DNA of 60,127 bases from Methylobacterium sp. J-067 (GTDB taxonomy: Bacteria > Pseudomonadota > Alphaproteobacteria > Rhizobiales > Beijerinckiaceae): the NCBI RefSeq assembly GCF_022829465.1, contig NZ_JAKSXZ010000059.1, positions 1-60,127 on the forward strand, given 5' to 3'. The translations under genes were made by a program, and so were the position numbers. Shown here piece by piece: positions 17,774-26,565 of the stretch (position 1 is the stretch's first letter; each line of letters begins with the position of its first letter). The notes under the pieces are model-generated. The model had not been told where the DNA came from. It worked only from the letters and a program-made list of their open reading frames with translations, and did no database searches.

Positions 17774-18679
17774 ATGACGAACGACGCCGACAAGCGACTC
17801 GCGATGCAGGATCCGCGCACCCAATACCCGCAGCCGCCGTTCGGACGGCAGCCGCAGGAGGCGCCCGGCCTGGCCAAAGCGATGGACCCGAAGCCCGATC
17901 ACGGCGAGACCAGCTACAGGGGCCATGGCCGGTTGGACGGGCGGAAGGCCCTCGTGACGGGGGCGGATTCGGGCATCGGGCGAGCGGCGGCGATCGCCTT
18001 CGCCCGCGAAGGCGCCGACGTCGCGCTGAGCTTCGTCGAGGCCGAGATGCCGGACGCGCAGGAGGTCGCCAAGCTGATCGAGGCCGAGGGACGCAAGGCC
18101 GTCCTGCTGCCCGGCGACATCACCGACAAGGCGTTCTGCGACATGCTCGTGAAGAAGGCCGTGGCCGACCTGGGCGGCCTCGACATCCTGGTCAACAATG
18201 CCGGCAAGCAGACGAACCAGAAGGACATCGGCGACATCACGGACGAGCAGTTCGACCGGACGCTGAAGACCAACCTCTACGCGATGTTCTGGATCACGAA
18301 GGCCGCCCTGCCTCACATGCCGGCGGGGGCATCCATCATCAATACCGCCTCGGTGGTGGCCTACAACCCGCCGCAGATCCTGGTCGACTATGCGACCACG
18401 AAGGCCGGCATCGTGGCCTTCTCGAAGGCGCTCGCCAAGCAGCAGATCGCCAAGGGCATCCGCGTGAACGCGGTGGCGCCGGGCCCGTTCTGGACGGCGC
18501 TTCAGCCCTCGGGCGGCCAGCCGCAGGATGCGGTCGAAAAGTTCGGTTCCGATGTGCCGCTCGGCCGCCCCGGGCAGCCGGTGGAACTGGCGCCGGTCTA
18601 TGTCTTTCTGGCGAGCCAGGAGGCGAGCTACGTGACCGGCGAGGTCTACGGCGCGACCGGCGGAAACGGCACCGCCTGA
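17774..18679 (+). CDS. SDR-family NAD(P)-dependent oxidoreductase (YghA-like)
   Basis: A 301-residue classical short-chain dehydrogenase with a long N-terminal extension typical of the YghA/GsiB-neighbour type (PRTQYPQPPFGRQPQEAPG). The Rossmann motif is VTGADSGIGRAAA, the structural motif LVNNAGKQ, and the active-site pair lies in DYATTKAG (Tyr-x3-Lys), ending GEVYGATGGNGTA. Such proteins often belong to general-stress regulons in Methylobacterium-like bacteria, but the substrate is unknown. The ATG at 17774 was chosen because the conserved PQPPF block starts soon after it. Confidence 0.88.
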   Translation: MTNDADKRLAMQDPRTQYPQPPFGRQPQEAPGLAKAMDPKPDHGETSYRGHGRLDGRKALVTGADSGIGRAAAIAFAREGADVALSFVEAEMPDAQEVAKLIEAEGRKAVLLPGDITDKAFCDMLVKKAVADLGGLDILVNNAGKQTNQKDIGDITDEQFDRTLKTNLYAMFWITKAALPHMPAGASIINTASVVAYNPPQILVDYATTKAGIVAFSKALAKQQIAKGIRVNAVAPGPFWTALQPSGGQPQDAVEKFGSDVPLGRPGQPVELAPVYVFLASQEASYVTGEVYGATGGNGTA

Positions 18680-18725
18680 TCCTGAGGTCGCGACCTCGAC
18701 CGGCCGTAAGTCTGGCACCTGCGTC

Positions 18726-19889
18726 TCAATGAGCCAGCTCGTGCATGACCTCGATGAGGTCGGCTTTGCCCTCGAAGCCGATGCCGGGTAGCTCCGGCAT
18801 CGTGATGTGTCCGTCTTCGACCGCGATCCCGTCGGGGAAGCCGCCGTAGGGCTGGAAGAGATCTGGGTAACTCTCGTTGCCCCCGAGGCCCAGCCCCGCT
18901 GCGATGTTGAGCGACATCTGGTGTCCGCCGTGCGGGATGCAGCGCGCGGGCGACCAGCCGAACTGGTGCAGAACGTCGAGCGTGCGCAGGTACTCCACGA
19001 GCCCGTAAGACAGGGCGCAGTCGAACTGGAGGTAGTCTCGGTCCGGCCGCATCCCGCCGTAGCGCAAGAGGTTGCGCGCATCCTGATGCGAGAACAGGTT
19101 CTCGCCGGTCGCCATCGCGCCGGGGTAGAACTCCGAGAGCGCTGCCTGCAGGGCGTAGTCGAGGGGGTCGCCCACCTCCTCGTACCAGAAGAGGGGATAC
19201 TGCCGGAGCATCTTGGCGTAGGCGATGCCCTGCTCCAGATCGAAACGTCCGTTCGCATCGACGGCAAGCTGCGCCCGCGAACCGATCTCGGTCAGCACCG
19301 CCTCGATGCGGCGCTGGTCCTCCGCGATCGGCGCCCCGCCGATCTTCATCTTCACGACGGTGTAGCCGCGGTCCAGGTAGCCCCGCATCTCTGCGCGCAG
19401 TTGGGTGTCGTCCTTGCCCGGGTAGTAGTAGCCACCTGCCGCGTAGACGAAGACACGCGGGTTCGGCTCGCGGCCGTTCCGCTCGGCGAGCATCCGGAAC
19501 AACGGCTTCTCTGCGATCTTCGCCGTGGCGTCCCAGATCGCCATGTCGAGGGTGCCCACCGCCACCGAGCGCTCGCCATGGCCCCCGGGCTTCTCGTTCT
19601 TCATCATCGCCGCCCAGAGCTTGTGCGGGCAAAGATTGTCCCCGGACTCGTTCCGCACGCTCGCCGGATCGGCTTCGAGCAGGCGGTCGCGGAAGCGCTC
19701 GCGGATGAGGCCGCCCTGGCCGTAGCGGCCATTCGAATTGAAGCCGTAGCCGACGACGCGCCGCCCGTCGCGCTCGACGTCCGTGACGACGGCGACGAGG
19801 CTCGCCGTCATCTTCGAGAAGTCGATGTAGGCGTTGCGGATGGGGGACGCGATCGGCTTGGTGACCTCGCGGACGTCGATGATGCGCAT
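18726..19889 (-). CDS. tarD: D(-)-tartrate dehydratase
   Basis: An enolase-superfamily dehydratase converting D-tartrate to oxaloacetate. The 387-residue sequence is very close to Bradyrhizobium japonicum D-tartrate dehydratase as I remember it, from MRIIDVREVTKPIASPIRNA onward. Catalytic residues line up at a two-residue offset: Lys182 in VVKMKIGG, metal ligands Asp211 (VDANG), Glu237 (WYEEVGDP) and Glu263 (TGENLF), and the acid-base His320 in IPHGGHQ. The next minus-strand gene downstream is absent, so it is monocistronic. A perfect-armed palindrome about 180 bases upstream may be its operator. Confidence 0.93.
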   Translation of the reverse strand: MRIIDVREVTKPIASPIRNAYIDFSKMTASLVAVVTDVERDGRRVVGYGFNSNGRYGQGGLIRERFRDRLLEADPASVRNESGDNLCPHKLWAAMMKNEKPGGHGERSVAVGTLDMAIWDATAKIAEKPLFRMLAERNGREPNPRVFVYAAGGYYYPGKDDTQLRAEMRGYLDRGYTVVKMKIGGAPIAEDQRRIEAVLTEIGSRAQLAVDANGRFDLEQGIAYAKMLRQYPLFWYEEVGDPLDYALQAALSEFYPGAMATGENLFSHQDARNLLRYGGMRPDRDYLQFDCALSYGLVEYLRTLDVLHQFGWSPARCIPHGGHQMSLNIAAGLGLGGNESYPDLFQPYGGFPDGIAVEDGHITMPELPGIGFEGKADLIEVMHELAH

Positions 19890-20066
19890 CTGTGGGCTCC
19901 GCTCGTGGACGCAAGGGGACGTGGTGAGGTGAGATCGGGTGGCGCCTCCGCGACGCCATGGGGGCCCGTGCGGACCAACCGTGGGATACCGCCTGCAAAT
20001 GGGCCGGGTCGCTTCCGCCTGCGGTCGATCGGCGCCGGACACGGGGCCCGAGAGCTTAACCCACTC

Positions 20067-20082
20067 TGAACCGACCGGTTCA
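20067..20082. promoter_or_regulatory. palindromic operator-like site upstream of the tartrate dehydratase gene
   Basis: The 16-base TGAACCGACCGGTTCA has perfect TGAACC/GGTTCA arms. It sits between the divergent tarD (about 180 bases away) and the 20156 gene (about 75 bases away). The shape fits a TetR- or similar dimeric repressor; the regulator is not adjacent. Confidence 0.5.
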
Positions 20083-20155
20083 GGCTGCATCACGGGCGCA
20101 TCGGCATGCTCCGGTCATCGTCACCAGCGCCGAGACGCGCTCAAGGAGCCATCAC

Positions 20156-20578
20156 ATGCCCCTCATGCCCCTCATCGAAGATGCCCTCTATCTCGGTGGC
20201 TTTGCCGGCCTCGTCGTCGTGGCACGCCAAGCGCTCGGCCGATACGATCTCAAGCTGTCCGGCCTGCCGGGCTTCGAACGGTTGCGCCGGCCTTTCGGGG
20301 GTGACGCTGCGCCCCGCGGACGGTCCTCGCACGCCACGGCCCGTCCCAGCGGCAACACGGCCTTCGACGCATGGCGCGATGGCGAGATCAGCCGGATCGA
20401 AGCGCAGCGCCACGCTCTCGAAAGCCGTCTCCAGGATTTCGAAAGCTTCGTTGACAAGCTGAAGCGTGCCAAGGATCGCGCCACCTTCGAGCGCTTCATG
20501 GCGGAGCATCCCGCGGCCTCGGGGGCGGTGGTCGACATCGCCGGAGCGACCGGTCCTTCCGAGCACCGACCCGTTTAG
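20156..20578 (+). CDS. DUF2852-like protein with a short N-terminal membrane segment
   Basis: A 140-residue protein. The N-terminus (LIEDALYLGGFAGLVVVARQ) is a short, weakly hydrophobic segment. The middle is low-complexity, and the C-terminal 70 residues have the DUF2852 pattern: GNTAFDAWRDGEISRIEAQR, then a coiled-coil-like helix ending KLKRAKDRATFERFMAEHP. In the usual DUF2852 proteins this follows a transmembrane N-terminus. Function unknown. A CAAGGAG ribosome site precedes the ATG. Divergent from tarD and convergent with the esterase gene. Confidence 0.75.
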   Translation: MPLMPLIEDALYLGGFAGLVVVARQALGRYDLKLSGLPGFERLRRPFGGDAAPRGRSSHATARPSGNTAFDAWRDGEISRIEAQRHALESRLQDFESFVDKLKRAKDRATFERFMAEHPAASGAVVDIAGATGPSEHRPV

Positions 20579-20657
20579 TTTCGACTGCGGTCGGGCCGGC
20601 GGATCGGCGGCCGTTCGGTCGTGCGCCGATCCCCCCGAACACCGGCCTCAAGTGCGC

Positions 20658-21482
20658 TCATTGCGCGGTATGCACGCCCTCGACGAACTGCTTGATGTCG
20701 GTGACGACCGGCGCCCGGTGGGCAAAGGGCGTGCCGATCGACAGCAACGTCCCATCGTGCCCCAGCCCCGGATAGATGCGCACTTCCGGGTTGTCCCCCG
20801 CTGCCTTCAACCGGTCAGCGAGGGCGACGGTACCGGATGACTTGACGTCCTGATCGTCCGCGCCGGTGAGCAGGAGCATGGCCGGATGCGACCCCGCGGC
20901 ATGATTGATCGGCTGCAGGGTGGGATCGCTGCCCGCGAAAACCTCCGCGTCAACGGTCTCGGTCAGGGACGACACCGTGTAGGGTCCCGATAGCCCGATC
21001 ACACCTGCCAGAGCCGCCGGGCTCGAACCCGCGTGCTCAAGCCACGTGCCATCCAGTCCCAGCATCGCGGCGGACCAGGCGCCGGAGGAATGTCCGGCCA
21101 CCACGACGCGCTTCGGATCCCCGCCAAAGGTTTCCGCATGGGCGATTGTCCAGGCGACGGCGTTGGCATTGTCGCTCAGAATGTCGGGCAGGCTTCCATT
21201 TGGGAAATGTCGGAATTCAGGGATCACAGCGACGAAACCTTGCCGCGCTAAGGCGGCACCGAGGAAGGCGACCCGGTTCTTGGAGCCGGACCGCCAGCCA
21301 CCGCCGTAGAAGAAGACGACGACGGGATGCAGACCATCGGTGTTCGGCTGATAGACGTCCGCGACTTGCTGGGTTCCGCCAGCGTAGGGAAGGTCCTTAT
21401 GGACGCGGACCTCGGCGGGCGCGAGAAGGTTCAGGAGCATTAGGGCCCCGCCCATGAGCTTGCCTGACAGATAGCTCAGCAT
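20658..21482 (-). CDS. alpha/beta hydrolase, BD-FAE/esterase type
   Basis: A 274-residue esterase-like hydrolase. The N-terminus (MLSYLSGKLMGGALMLLNLL) is hydrophobic and may be a signal-anchor. The oxyanion motif is VVVFFYGGGWRSG (usual HGGG is YGGG), the nucleophile Ser132 is in AGHSSGAW, the acid lies in LLTGADDQDV and the histidine in YPGLGHDG. This matches the BD-FAE/carboxylesterase group that hydrolyses small esters. The longer in-frame start at 21551 adds a charged stretch before the hydrophobic part, so I prefer 21482. It stands alone. Confidence 0.85.
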   Translation of the reverse strand: MLSYLSGKLMGGALMLLNLLAPAEVRVHKDLPYAGGTQQVADVYQPNTDGLHPVVVFFYGGGWRSGSKNRVAFLGAALARQGFVAVIPEFRHFPNGSLPDILSDNANAVAWTIAHAETFGGDPKRVVVAGHSSGAWSAAMLGLDGTWLEHAGSSPAALAGVIGLSGPYTVSSLTETVDAEVFAGSDPTLQPINHAAGSHPAMLLLTGADDQDVKSSGTVALADRLKAAGDNPEVRIYPGLGHDGTLLSIGTPFAHRAPVVTDIKQFVEGVHTAQ

Positions 21483-21711
21483 CAGCCGTACATCCTGGTC
21501 GCGATCGAGCGACGAAGATCGTACCGGATGCTCGACCCTCACGATAGGCAAGAGGAAGGTCGGCTGCAGAGATTAAGATGCAATAAGTGGTGATGCTTTG
21601 CGCTATAACTACCGAGATCGAGGGCAGACATCGACCCGATTGTGTCGTCTGGCCTTTCGACGTCAGCCACGGCCGGGGCCCGCGTGGCGCTCCCCGGCCG
21701 GTACAGTCCGA

Positions 21712-23127
21712 TCAAAGGCTTGCGTGCAGGCCGCGAACGGGGCTCACGCGCTCCAGAACCGAGGCCGCGTGCAGGATCGTGGACTCGGCCTGCCAGCTGC
21801 CCACCACCTGCACGTTGATCGGCAAACCCTCGCGGCTCGTCCCAAAGCGCATCGACAGGCCCGGCAGGCCCGTCACGTTGAGGGGCACAGTCGCGCCCTG
21901 AAGGTAGGTCAGGTCGACGGTCTCACCGTTGACGACCAGTTCCTGGATACCGTGCTTGTGCGCCGGAATGGGCAGCACCGGGGTCAGGAGCACGTCGTAG
22001 TCCCGGAAGTAGGTCGCGTAGCCGTCCCGGAGCCGCTCCGCCGCCTGCTCGGCCGCGACGTAGTCCTCCATCGACGTGTCGGGCAGCGACAGCATCGTCC
22101 GCGCCATCTTGTAGATTTCGTCCTCGGGACGACCCGCGACCGCTTCTCGGAACGCAGGCTTCATCTCCATGACGTGGAGCTTGTTGAACACGTCGAGGGC
22201 GAAGTCGCGCTCCAGCGCCGGGATGCGCACCTCCTCCACGTCATGACCCTCGCCCTTGAGGGCTTCGGCCGCCGAGCGCACCGTCGCCGCGACCTCGGTG
22301 TCGATGGGACCGAAGCCCGGCCCGACCATCCAGCCGACGCGGAGCTTGCGGTCGGGCGTGGCGCCGATGCCGGCATCGAACGGGACGGTGCTGGTCGCGA
22401 AGGCGTCCTCGCCATCAGGGCCAGCGAGCTGCGAGAAAGCGAGCGCGAGGTCGCGGATCGAGCGCGCCATCGGGCCGACGTGCCAGAAGCGGCGCGGCGC
22501 CCGCGGCCAGATGCCGGTCATCGGCACGCGCCCGTGGGTCGCCTTCAGCGACACGATGCCGGTCTGGGCGGCCGGACCGCGCACCGAGATGGCGAGGTCG
22601 GTCCCGAGGCCCAGCGGCGATAGGCCCGCTGCGATGGCCGCCGACTCGCCGCCGCTCGATCCACCGGGCGTGCGCTCCAGGTCCCACGGATTGTTCGAGC
22701 GGCCGGAGAGCAGGTTGTCGCTCTCGATCCAGTAGGAGAATTCGGGCAGGTTCGTCTTGGCGAGCAGGATGCCGCCGGCCTTCTTCAAGCGCGCCACGCT
22801 GGTCGCATCGGTGTCGGGTGTGCGGCCCTTGAAGATCGGTGAGCCGCGCTGGGTGAGAACGCCCGCCGTGTCGATCGAATCCTTGACGGTGAACGGCACG
22901 CCGTGCAGCGGCCCGAGCTGGCCGCCGGCCATGACCGCGGCTCCGGCGTCCCTTGCCGCCGCCAGCGCGCCTTCGGCAACGGTGACGATGGCGTTGATCT
23001 TGGGGTCGACCGCCTCGACGCGATCAAGATGCGCCTGCACGACCTCGACAGGCGAGACCTGCCGGGTGCGGATCAATTCGGCGAGCCGGGTCGCGTCCGA
23101 GAAGACGATGTCGGTGTTGGTGCTCAT
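21712..23127 (-). CDS. amidase-signature family amidase
   Basis: A 471-residue amidase with the Ser-cisSer-Lys triad: Lys82 in FTVKDSIDTAG, the cis-serine in TPGGSSGGESAA (157-158), and the nucleophile Ser181 in GTDLAISVRGPAAQTG. It should hydrolyse a carboxamide to acid and ammonia; the substrate is not known. The region around the nucleophile (DLAIS rather than DIGGS) differs from the common motif. The gene lies 81 bases after a small secreted-protein gene on the same strand; a TetR-type operator precedes that unit, so induction by the TetR ligand is likely. Confidence 0.9.
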   Translation of the reverse strand: MSTNTDIVFSDATRLAELIRTRQVSPVEVVQAHLDRVEAVDPKINAIVTVAEGALAAARDAGAAVMAGGQLGPLHGVPFTVKDSIDTAGVLTQRGSPIFKGRTPDTDATSVARLKKAGGILLAKTNLPEFSYWIESDNLLSGRSNNPWDLERTPGGSSGGESAAIAAGLSPLGLGTDLAISVRGPAAQTGIVSLKATHGRVPMTGIWPRAPRRFWHVGPMARSIRDLALAFSQLAGPDGEDAFATSTVPFDAGIGATPDRKLRVGWMVGPGFGPIDTEVAATVRSAAEALKGEGHDVEEVRIPALERDFALDVFNKLHVMEMKPAFREAVAGRPEDEIYKMARTMLSLPDTSMEDYVAAEQAAERLRDGYATYFRDYDVLLTPVLPIPAHKHGIQELVVNGETVDLTYLQGATVPLNVTGLPGLSMRFGTSREGLPINVQVVGSWQAESTILHAASVLERVSPVRGLHASL

Positions 23128-23208
23128 GGGCTGGGATCCTTTTGAGGTCGTTGATGCGGGCGGGTGTGGGGCCGCTTCCGTCGATGGCTTGGGCAAGGGG
23201 GGGCGGCT

Positions 23209-23439
23209 CTATCGCGCCTTCGCGGTGCGTTCCGCAGCCTGATCGCGCGTCGGCGTCGTTTGCGCAGGACGGGTCTGAGGGTTCGCGCTGCGGATCTCCT
23301 CGAACCGGGCCATGCGGACTGCGCCGATCATCTCCAGGGTGATCCGCTCTTGTGCCGTCGCTTGTGACGCGGCCAGGAGTGTCATCACCCCGGCAACGGT
23401 GAGGGTTGCGGCTACGGTGGGCTGCATGTGGTGGGACAT
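23209..23439 (-). CDS. small secreted protein, probably co-transcribed with the amidase
   Basis: A 76-residue product with a signal peptide (VAATLTVAGVMTLLAASQATA) and a mature part of about 47 hydrophilic residues rich in Arg, Gln and Thr (EEIRSANPQTRPAQTTPTRD). A GGAGAG ribosome site supports the start at 23439. It is first after a TAGAC-N5-GTCTT operator and precedes the amidase on the same strand. No family recognised. Confidence 0.7.
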   Translation of the reverse strand: MSHHMQPTVAATLTVAGVMTLLAASQATAQERITLEMIGAVRMARFEEIRSANPQTRPAQTTPTRDQAAERTAKAR

Positions 23440-23503
23440 GGGTTCTCTCCGTTGGGTTCTGCTCCCCCGCCGGCCAGAGGGAGGCAGCTCGCTCCGATAA
23501 AAG

Positions 23504-23518
23504 TAGACCGGTCGTCTT
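23504..23518. promoter_or_regulatory. TetR-type operator upstream of the secreted-protein/amidase unit
   Basis: TAGACCGGTCGTCTT, 14 of 15 bases identical to the perfect-armed site before the TetR gene at 24192. It lies about 65 bases before the 23209 gene and just after the tetR stop, so it likely controls the amidase unit. Confidence 0.75.
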
Positions 23519-23568
23519 GGATTTTGGCGTGAAGGAAGCGGTCCTGAGCGACTTCCAAACGCGGTAAA

Positions 23569-24171
23569 TCAGTGCGACGCGAGGCCCAGAATGCGTCGGG
23601 TTGTGCCAATCGCCGCCTCGAACGGTGCGTCGGTTCGGACGATCTTGGCCATCAGGCTCGCACCGAGCCAAACGTGATACAGGTCCTCGGCGGTCGTATG
23701 CGGTTCGCTCTCGACCTTGAGCGAGCCCTCGGCCATGCCCGCCGCGATGGCTCGCGACAGCCGTTCTATGATCGCGGCGGTGCCGGACTTGAGGGCGAGG
23801 CGCATCGCCTCGGACAGGTCCGAGACCTCCGCCGCAAGCTTCACCGCAAGACACTTGCGTTGGTAGTCGATGCTCCCCTGCGTGGCCTGCCATTTGCGCC
23901 AGTAGTTCATCAGACGCTCCGCATGGCTGAGCCCCGGCTCGGCAAGCGTCGTGTCGAGGTCGGCGAGATAGCTTTCGAAATAGTCGGCCAGGAGGGCCTC
24001 GCCGAAAGCCTCCTTGGAGCCAAAGTAGTGGTAGAACGACCCCTTCGGCACGCCAGCCGAGGTCAGGATCTCATTGAGTCCGACCCCAGAGAACCCCTTC
24101 GCGCCGACGAGGCCGTAGGCGGTATCGAGGATCTCCTGCCGGGTATCGGTGTGTGCGGTGACGCGTGCCAT
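23569..24171 (-). CDS. TetR/AcrR-family transcriptional regulator
   Basis: A 200-residue repressor. The N-terminal HTH reads GVGLNEILTSAGVPKGSFYH then YFGSKEAF, a typical AcrR-type recognition helix. The C-terminal ligand domain includes RKCLAVKLAAEVSDLSEAM; its cysteine after the lysine (RKCL) is the kind found in NemR/YxaF-type, electrophile-sensing members. I start at 24171 because the sequence before MARVTAHTD is unlike the family. Its likely operator, TAGACCGGTCGTCTA, lies 20 bases upstream, and a near-identical copy lies downstream before the secreted protein and amidase, so it probably represses itself and them. Confidence 0.88.
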   Translation of the reverse strand: MARVTAHTDTRQEILDTAYGLVGAKGFSGVGLNEILTSAGVPKGSFYHYFGSKEAFGEALLADYFESYLADLDTTLAEPGLSHAERLMNYWRKWQATQGSIDYQRKCLAVKLAAEVSDLSEAMRLALKSGTAAIIERLSRAIAAGMAEGSLKVESEPHTTAEDLYHVWLGASLMAKIVRTDAPFEAAIGTTRRILGLASH

Positions 24172-24191
24172 GACGATGAAATAAGATGGAT

Positions 24192-24206
24192 TAGACCGGT
24201 CGTCTA
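24192..24206. promoter_or_regulatory. TetR autoregulatory operator
   Basis: TAGACCGGTCGTCTA with perfect TAGAC/GTCTA arms, directly upstream of the TetR gene start at 24171. It resembles NemR-class boxes (TAGACC-N4-GGTCTA). The second copy is at 23504. Confidence 0.78.
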
Positions 24207-24361
24207 GTGCCGTTTCGAATTTTTTTCGCCATCGGGGGTATAGGACACCGCGCGGCAGTTCGCAGCCGACGAACCTTGCTAAGACACGCCTCACCGCTGG
24301 TGTCTGCTTTCAAGACCAGCGGCGGCGTATCGCCAGAGCAATTACTGAATTTCATAGCGTC

Positions 24362-24667
24362 AGCACCGGAGCGCCGGGGTACTTCGCGCAGATCTTCATC
24401 GACGCCGTCCGACGGGTCGGCGCGATGGTCTGGCCAATGCACGACCCGGCCGGGGCGTCGTACGCCTACGCCGCCGGTACGGCGCTCATGGTTGCTGCCG
24501 GATCTCCGTTTAAGAGGCTCTCGCTCGGACCGGCCAACATCGTCGGGCCCGTCTCCGGCATGTTCATCGGCGGCGGCGCGGTCCTCGGCGAACCGATGAC
24601 GGTCAAGCGTACTCGAGGGATACTGCTCGCGATTGCGGGCGTCCTCTGGGTGGGGCAACCCAGGGCA
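24362..24667 (+). pseudogene. fragment resembling the end of an EamA/DMT-type transporter
   Basis: The frame reading GPVSGMFIGGGAVLGEPMTV, followed by TRGILLAIAGVLWVG, looks like the last two helices of an EamA (drug/metabolite) permease, where a GEP motif is followed by a final helix. Upstream sequence in the same frame (YFAQIFIDAVRRVGAMVW) is open but does not form a full transporter, and the usual ten helices are missing. No good start or ribosome site is visible. I regard it as a decayed remnant; alternatives include chance similarity. Confidence 0.35.
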
Positions 24668-24717
24668 TTGGGAGCGGCTACCCTCGACAGCCGCATCGAG
24701 CGGCATGCCCCAAGCGA

Positions 24718-25101
24718 TCACGTCGCATACTGGGCCTCGCCGTTGCCGAAGGACCAGTTTTCTTTGACGACCTCGACGAGGCTGATGAACACGTCCTCAC
24801 GGCGCAGATCCAGGCGCTCGTGCAGGCCGTCCGCCACCGCCTTGTAGAAGCTTCGCTTCTGCTCCACCCCGCGCCCCGCATTGAGGGTGAGCTGGATGAC
24901 GACACAGTCTCTCGTTCGGTGGATGCCGAGGTAGCTCGGGTCAATGACGAAGTTTTCCGGCTCATGCTCGTTTATGACCTGAAAACGATCATCCTTGGGC
25001 ACGTTCAGGGCTTCGCGCATGGCGTCGTAGACGACCTCGCCGATCGTTCGGCGGTACTCGGCGGACTTGCCCTTAACGAGATCAATCCGAGCCAATGGCA
25101 T
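24718..25101 (-). CDS. tautomerase-superfamily protein
   Basis: A 127-residue protein with Pro at position 2 (MPLARIDLVKGKSAEYRRT), the catalytic N-terminal proline of the 4-oxalocrotonate tautomerase superfamily. The length and the C-terminal REDVFISLVEVVKENWSFGN match the fused-subunit group (malonate semialdehyde decarboxylase-like/MSAD). Likely chemistry is keto-enol tautomerisation or related hydration. It is downstream of a second tautomerase on the same strand (123 bases apart). Confidence 0.88.
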   Translation of the reverse strand: MPLARIDLVKGKSAEYRRTIGEVVYDAMREALNVPKDDRFQVINEHEPENFVIDPSYLGIHRTRDCVVIQLTLNAGRGVEQKRSFYKAVADGLHERLDLRREDVFISLVEVVKENWSFGNGEAQYAT

Positions 25102-25224
25102 GTCATACTCCTCAGGGTCTGTAGTTTAAGACGGCAGTGGGTCCAGGCCAGACCGCGACGGCGACCGCCCGAAGGTCATCTTGCACGATGGCGTTCACTC
25201 AGCGCCAGAACCGTGCGCGGCGGG

Positions 25225-25620
25225 TTAGCGCTCATCCTCCGACCACTCGGGGCTGTAGCCCCCGAGGGTCGGGTGATACATCTCGTCGCCGGAATGCTGC
25301 GTGAACTCCACATTGAGGCGATCCTCGCTCAGCCCGAGGATCTCGACGCAGTGGGCGCACAGCGCCTTGGCGACCTCCATCCGCAGTTCGGCCGAGCGTC
25401 CCTTGCGGATGTCCAGCATCATCACGGAGACCGGCACCGGCTCGCCGCCGGAGTCCGGTATCCGCCACACGCCGCCCTCGCCGAGTTCGCGGATGGCGAC
25501 GCTGATCCGTCTGATGTCGACCGCCATCATCTCCGCATAGGTCCGGCTCATCTGCGCCGCGAGGCGCTTCTTGGAGGCCACGGAGTGTGTGCCGGTCACG
25601 TCGAGCTGAAGGTACGGCAT
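25225..25620 (-). CDS. tautomerase-superfamily protein, second copy type
   Basis: A 131-residue protein beginning MPYLQLDVTGTHSVASKKRL, again with the catalytic Pro2. The middle RRISVAIRELGEGGVWRI and the C-terminal LCAHCVEILGLSEDRLNVEF fit the longer 4-OT/cis-CaaD-like tautomerases. It differs clearly from its downstream neighbour, so the two are not a recent duplication. It starts 15 bases after the SDR gene ends, with a GAGGATCC leader, so SDR and tautomerases are probably one transcript. Confidence 0.82.
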   Translation of the reverse strand: MPYLQLDVTGTHSVASKKRLAAQMSRTYAEMMAVDIRRISVAIRELGEGGVWRIPDSGGEPVPVSVMMLDIRKGRSAELRMEVAKALCAHCVEILGLSEDRLNVEFTQHSGDEMYHPTLGGYSPEWSEDER

Positions 25621-25635
25621 GGATCCTCCTCGGGT

Positions 25636-26448
25636 TCAGGCCGCGTTCGCCGTCGCGAGCCCATAGCGCACGGAGGGCTTGGCGTTGCCGAACTTGGCAG
25701 ACATGGTCTTCCGATCCTCCTCCCAGCGCGTCCAGTCGGACACATCCTGCAGGCCCGGGATGGTGACGAGTTCGCCCTGGTCGAGACCGGCTAAGGCCGC
25801 ATCGACCAGATCGGCCGCCGACATGGTGATCACCGATGTCTTCTGTGCCGCGTAACCGGCGACATCCCAGAACTCGGTGGCCGTCGCCCCGGGCAGCACG
25901 GTCTGGATGCGCACGCCCTTGTCCGCGAGGTCCTTCTGCAGCGAGTGGCCGAAGCTGAGGACGTAGGACTTCGAGGCGCTGTAGACGCCGTTGAGCATCT
26001 CGACCGCGATGCCGACGACGGAGGAGATATTGATGATGGTTCCCGATCCGCGGGCCACGAAGGCCGGAGCGACCGCGTAGGTCAGGTGGGTCAGCGCGGT
26101 GATGTTGAGCTGGATCATCGCGTCCATCGTCTCCACGTCGGCCTGAAGGATCGAGGCGACGGAGCCGATGCCGGCGTTGTTGACGAGCATGGTGATGCTC
26201 GCGTCTTCCCGCAGGCGAGTTTCCAGGCGTGCGAGATCGTCCTTACGGCCCAGGTCGGCCGTGAACGGCTCGACCTTGCGCCCCGTTTCGCGGGACAGGC
26301 GGTCGGCCAGCGCCTGCAAGCGCTCCCCGTTGCGGGCGACCAGCAGGAGGTCATACCCCCGCTTGGCGAGACGGTCGGCGTAGACCGCGCCGATGCCGGC
26401 GGATGCACCGGTCACGACGGCGAGGCCCTTGGTGGATCGAGTGGTCAT
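25636..26448 (-). CDS. SDR-family oxidoreductase
   Basis: A 270-residue classical SDR. The cofactor loop is VVTGASAGIGAVYADRLAKR (11-30); then DRLSRETGRKVEPFTADLGR, LVNNAGIGS and the active-site pair in GVYSASKSYVLSF (Tyr-x3-Lys). A GAGGAG ribosome site precedes the ATG at 26448. It heads a minus-strand unit with two tautomerases and is divergent from a GlxA-type AraC regulator, which is the natural candidate for its control. Confidence 0.9.
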   Translation of the reverse strand: MTTRSTKGLAVVTGASAGIGAVYADRLAKRGYDLLLVARNGERLQALADRLSRETGRKVEPFTADLGRKDDLARLETRLREDASITMLVNNAGIGSVASILQADVETMDAMIQLNITALTHLTYAVAPAFVARGSGTIINISSVVGIAVEMLNGVYSASKSYVLSFGHSLQKDLADKGVRIQTVLPGATATEFWDVAGYAAQKTSVITMSAADLVDAALAGLDQGELVTIPGLQDVSDWTRWEEDRKTMSAKFGNAKPSVRYGLATANAA

Positions 26449-26565
26449 CGTCGTTCTCCTCGTCGTTCGCGCACGGGTCGGTGGCGCCCGATGGGAGGAA
26501 GCTACCGTTGTCTGTATGCGGCGCAAATGTCATAGTTGCGTCGATTTAGGTCATGGAAGATGGGC

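Noticed and set aside
17590..17877. 95-codon minus-strand frame before the SDR gene
   Set aside because: Overlaps the SDR start, has no ribosome site and low-complexity composition.
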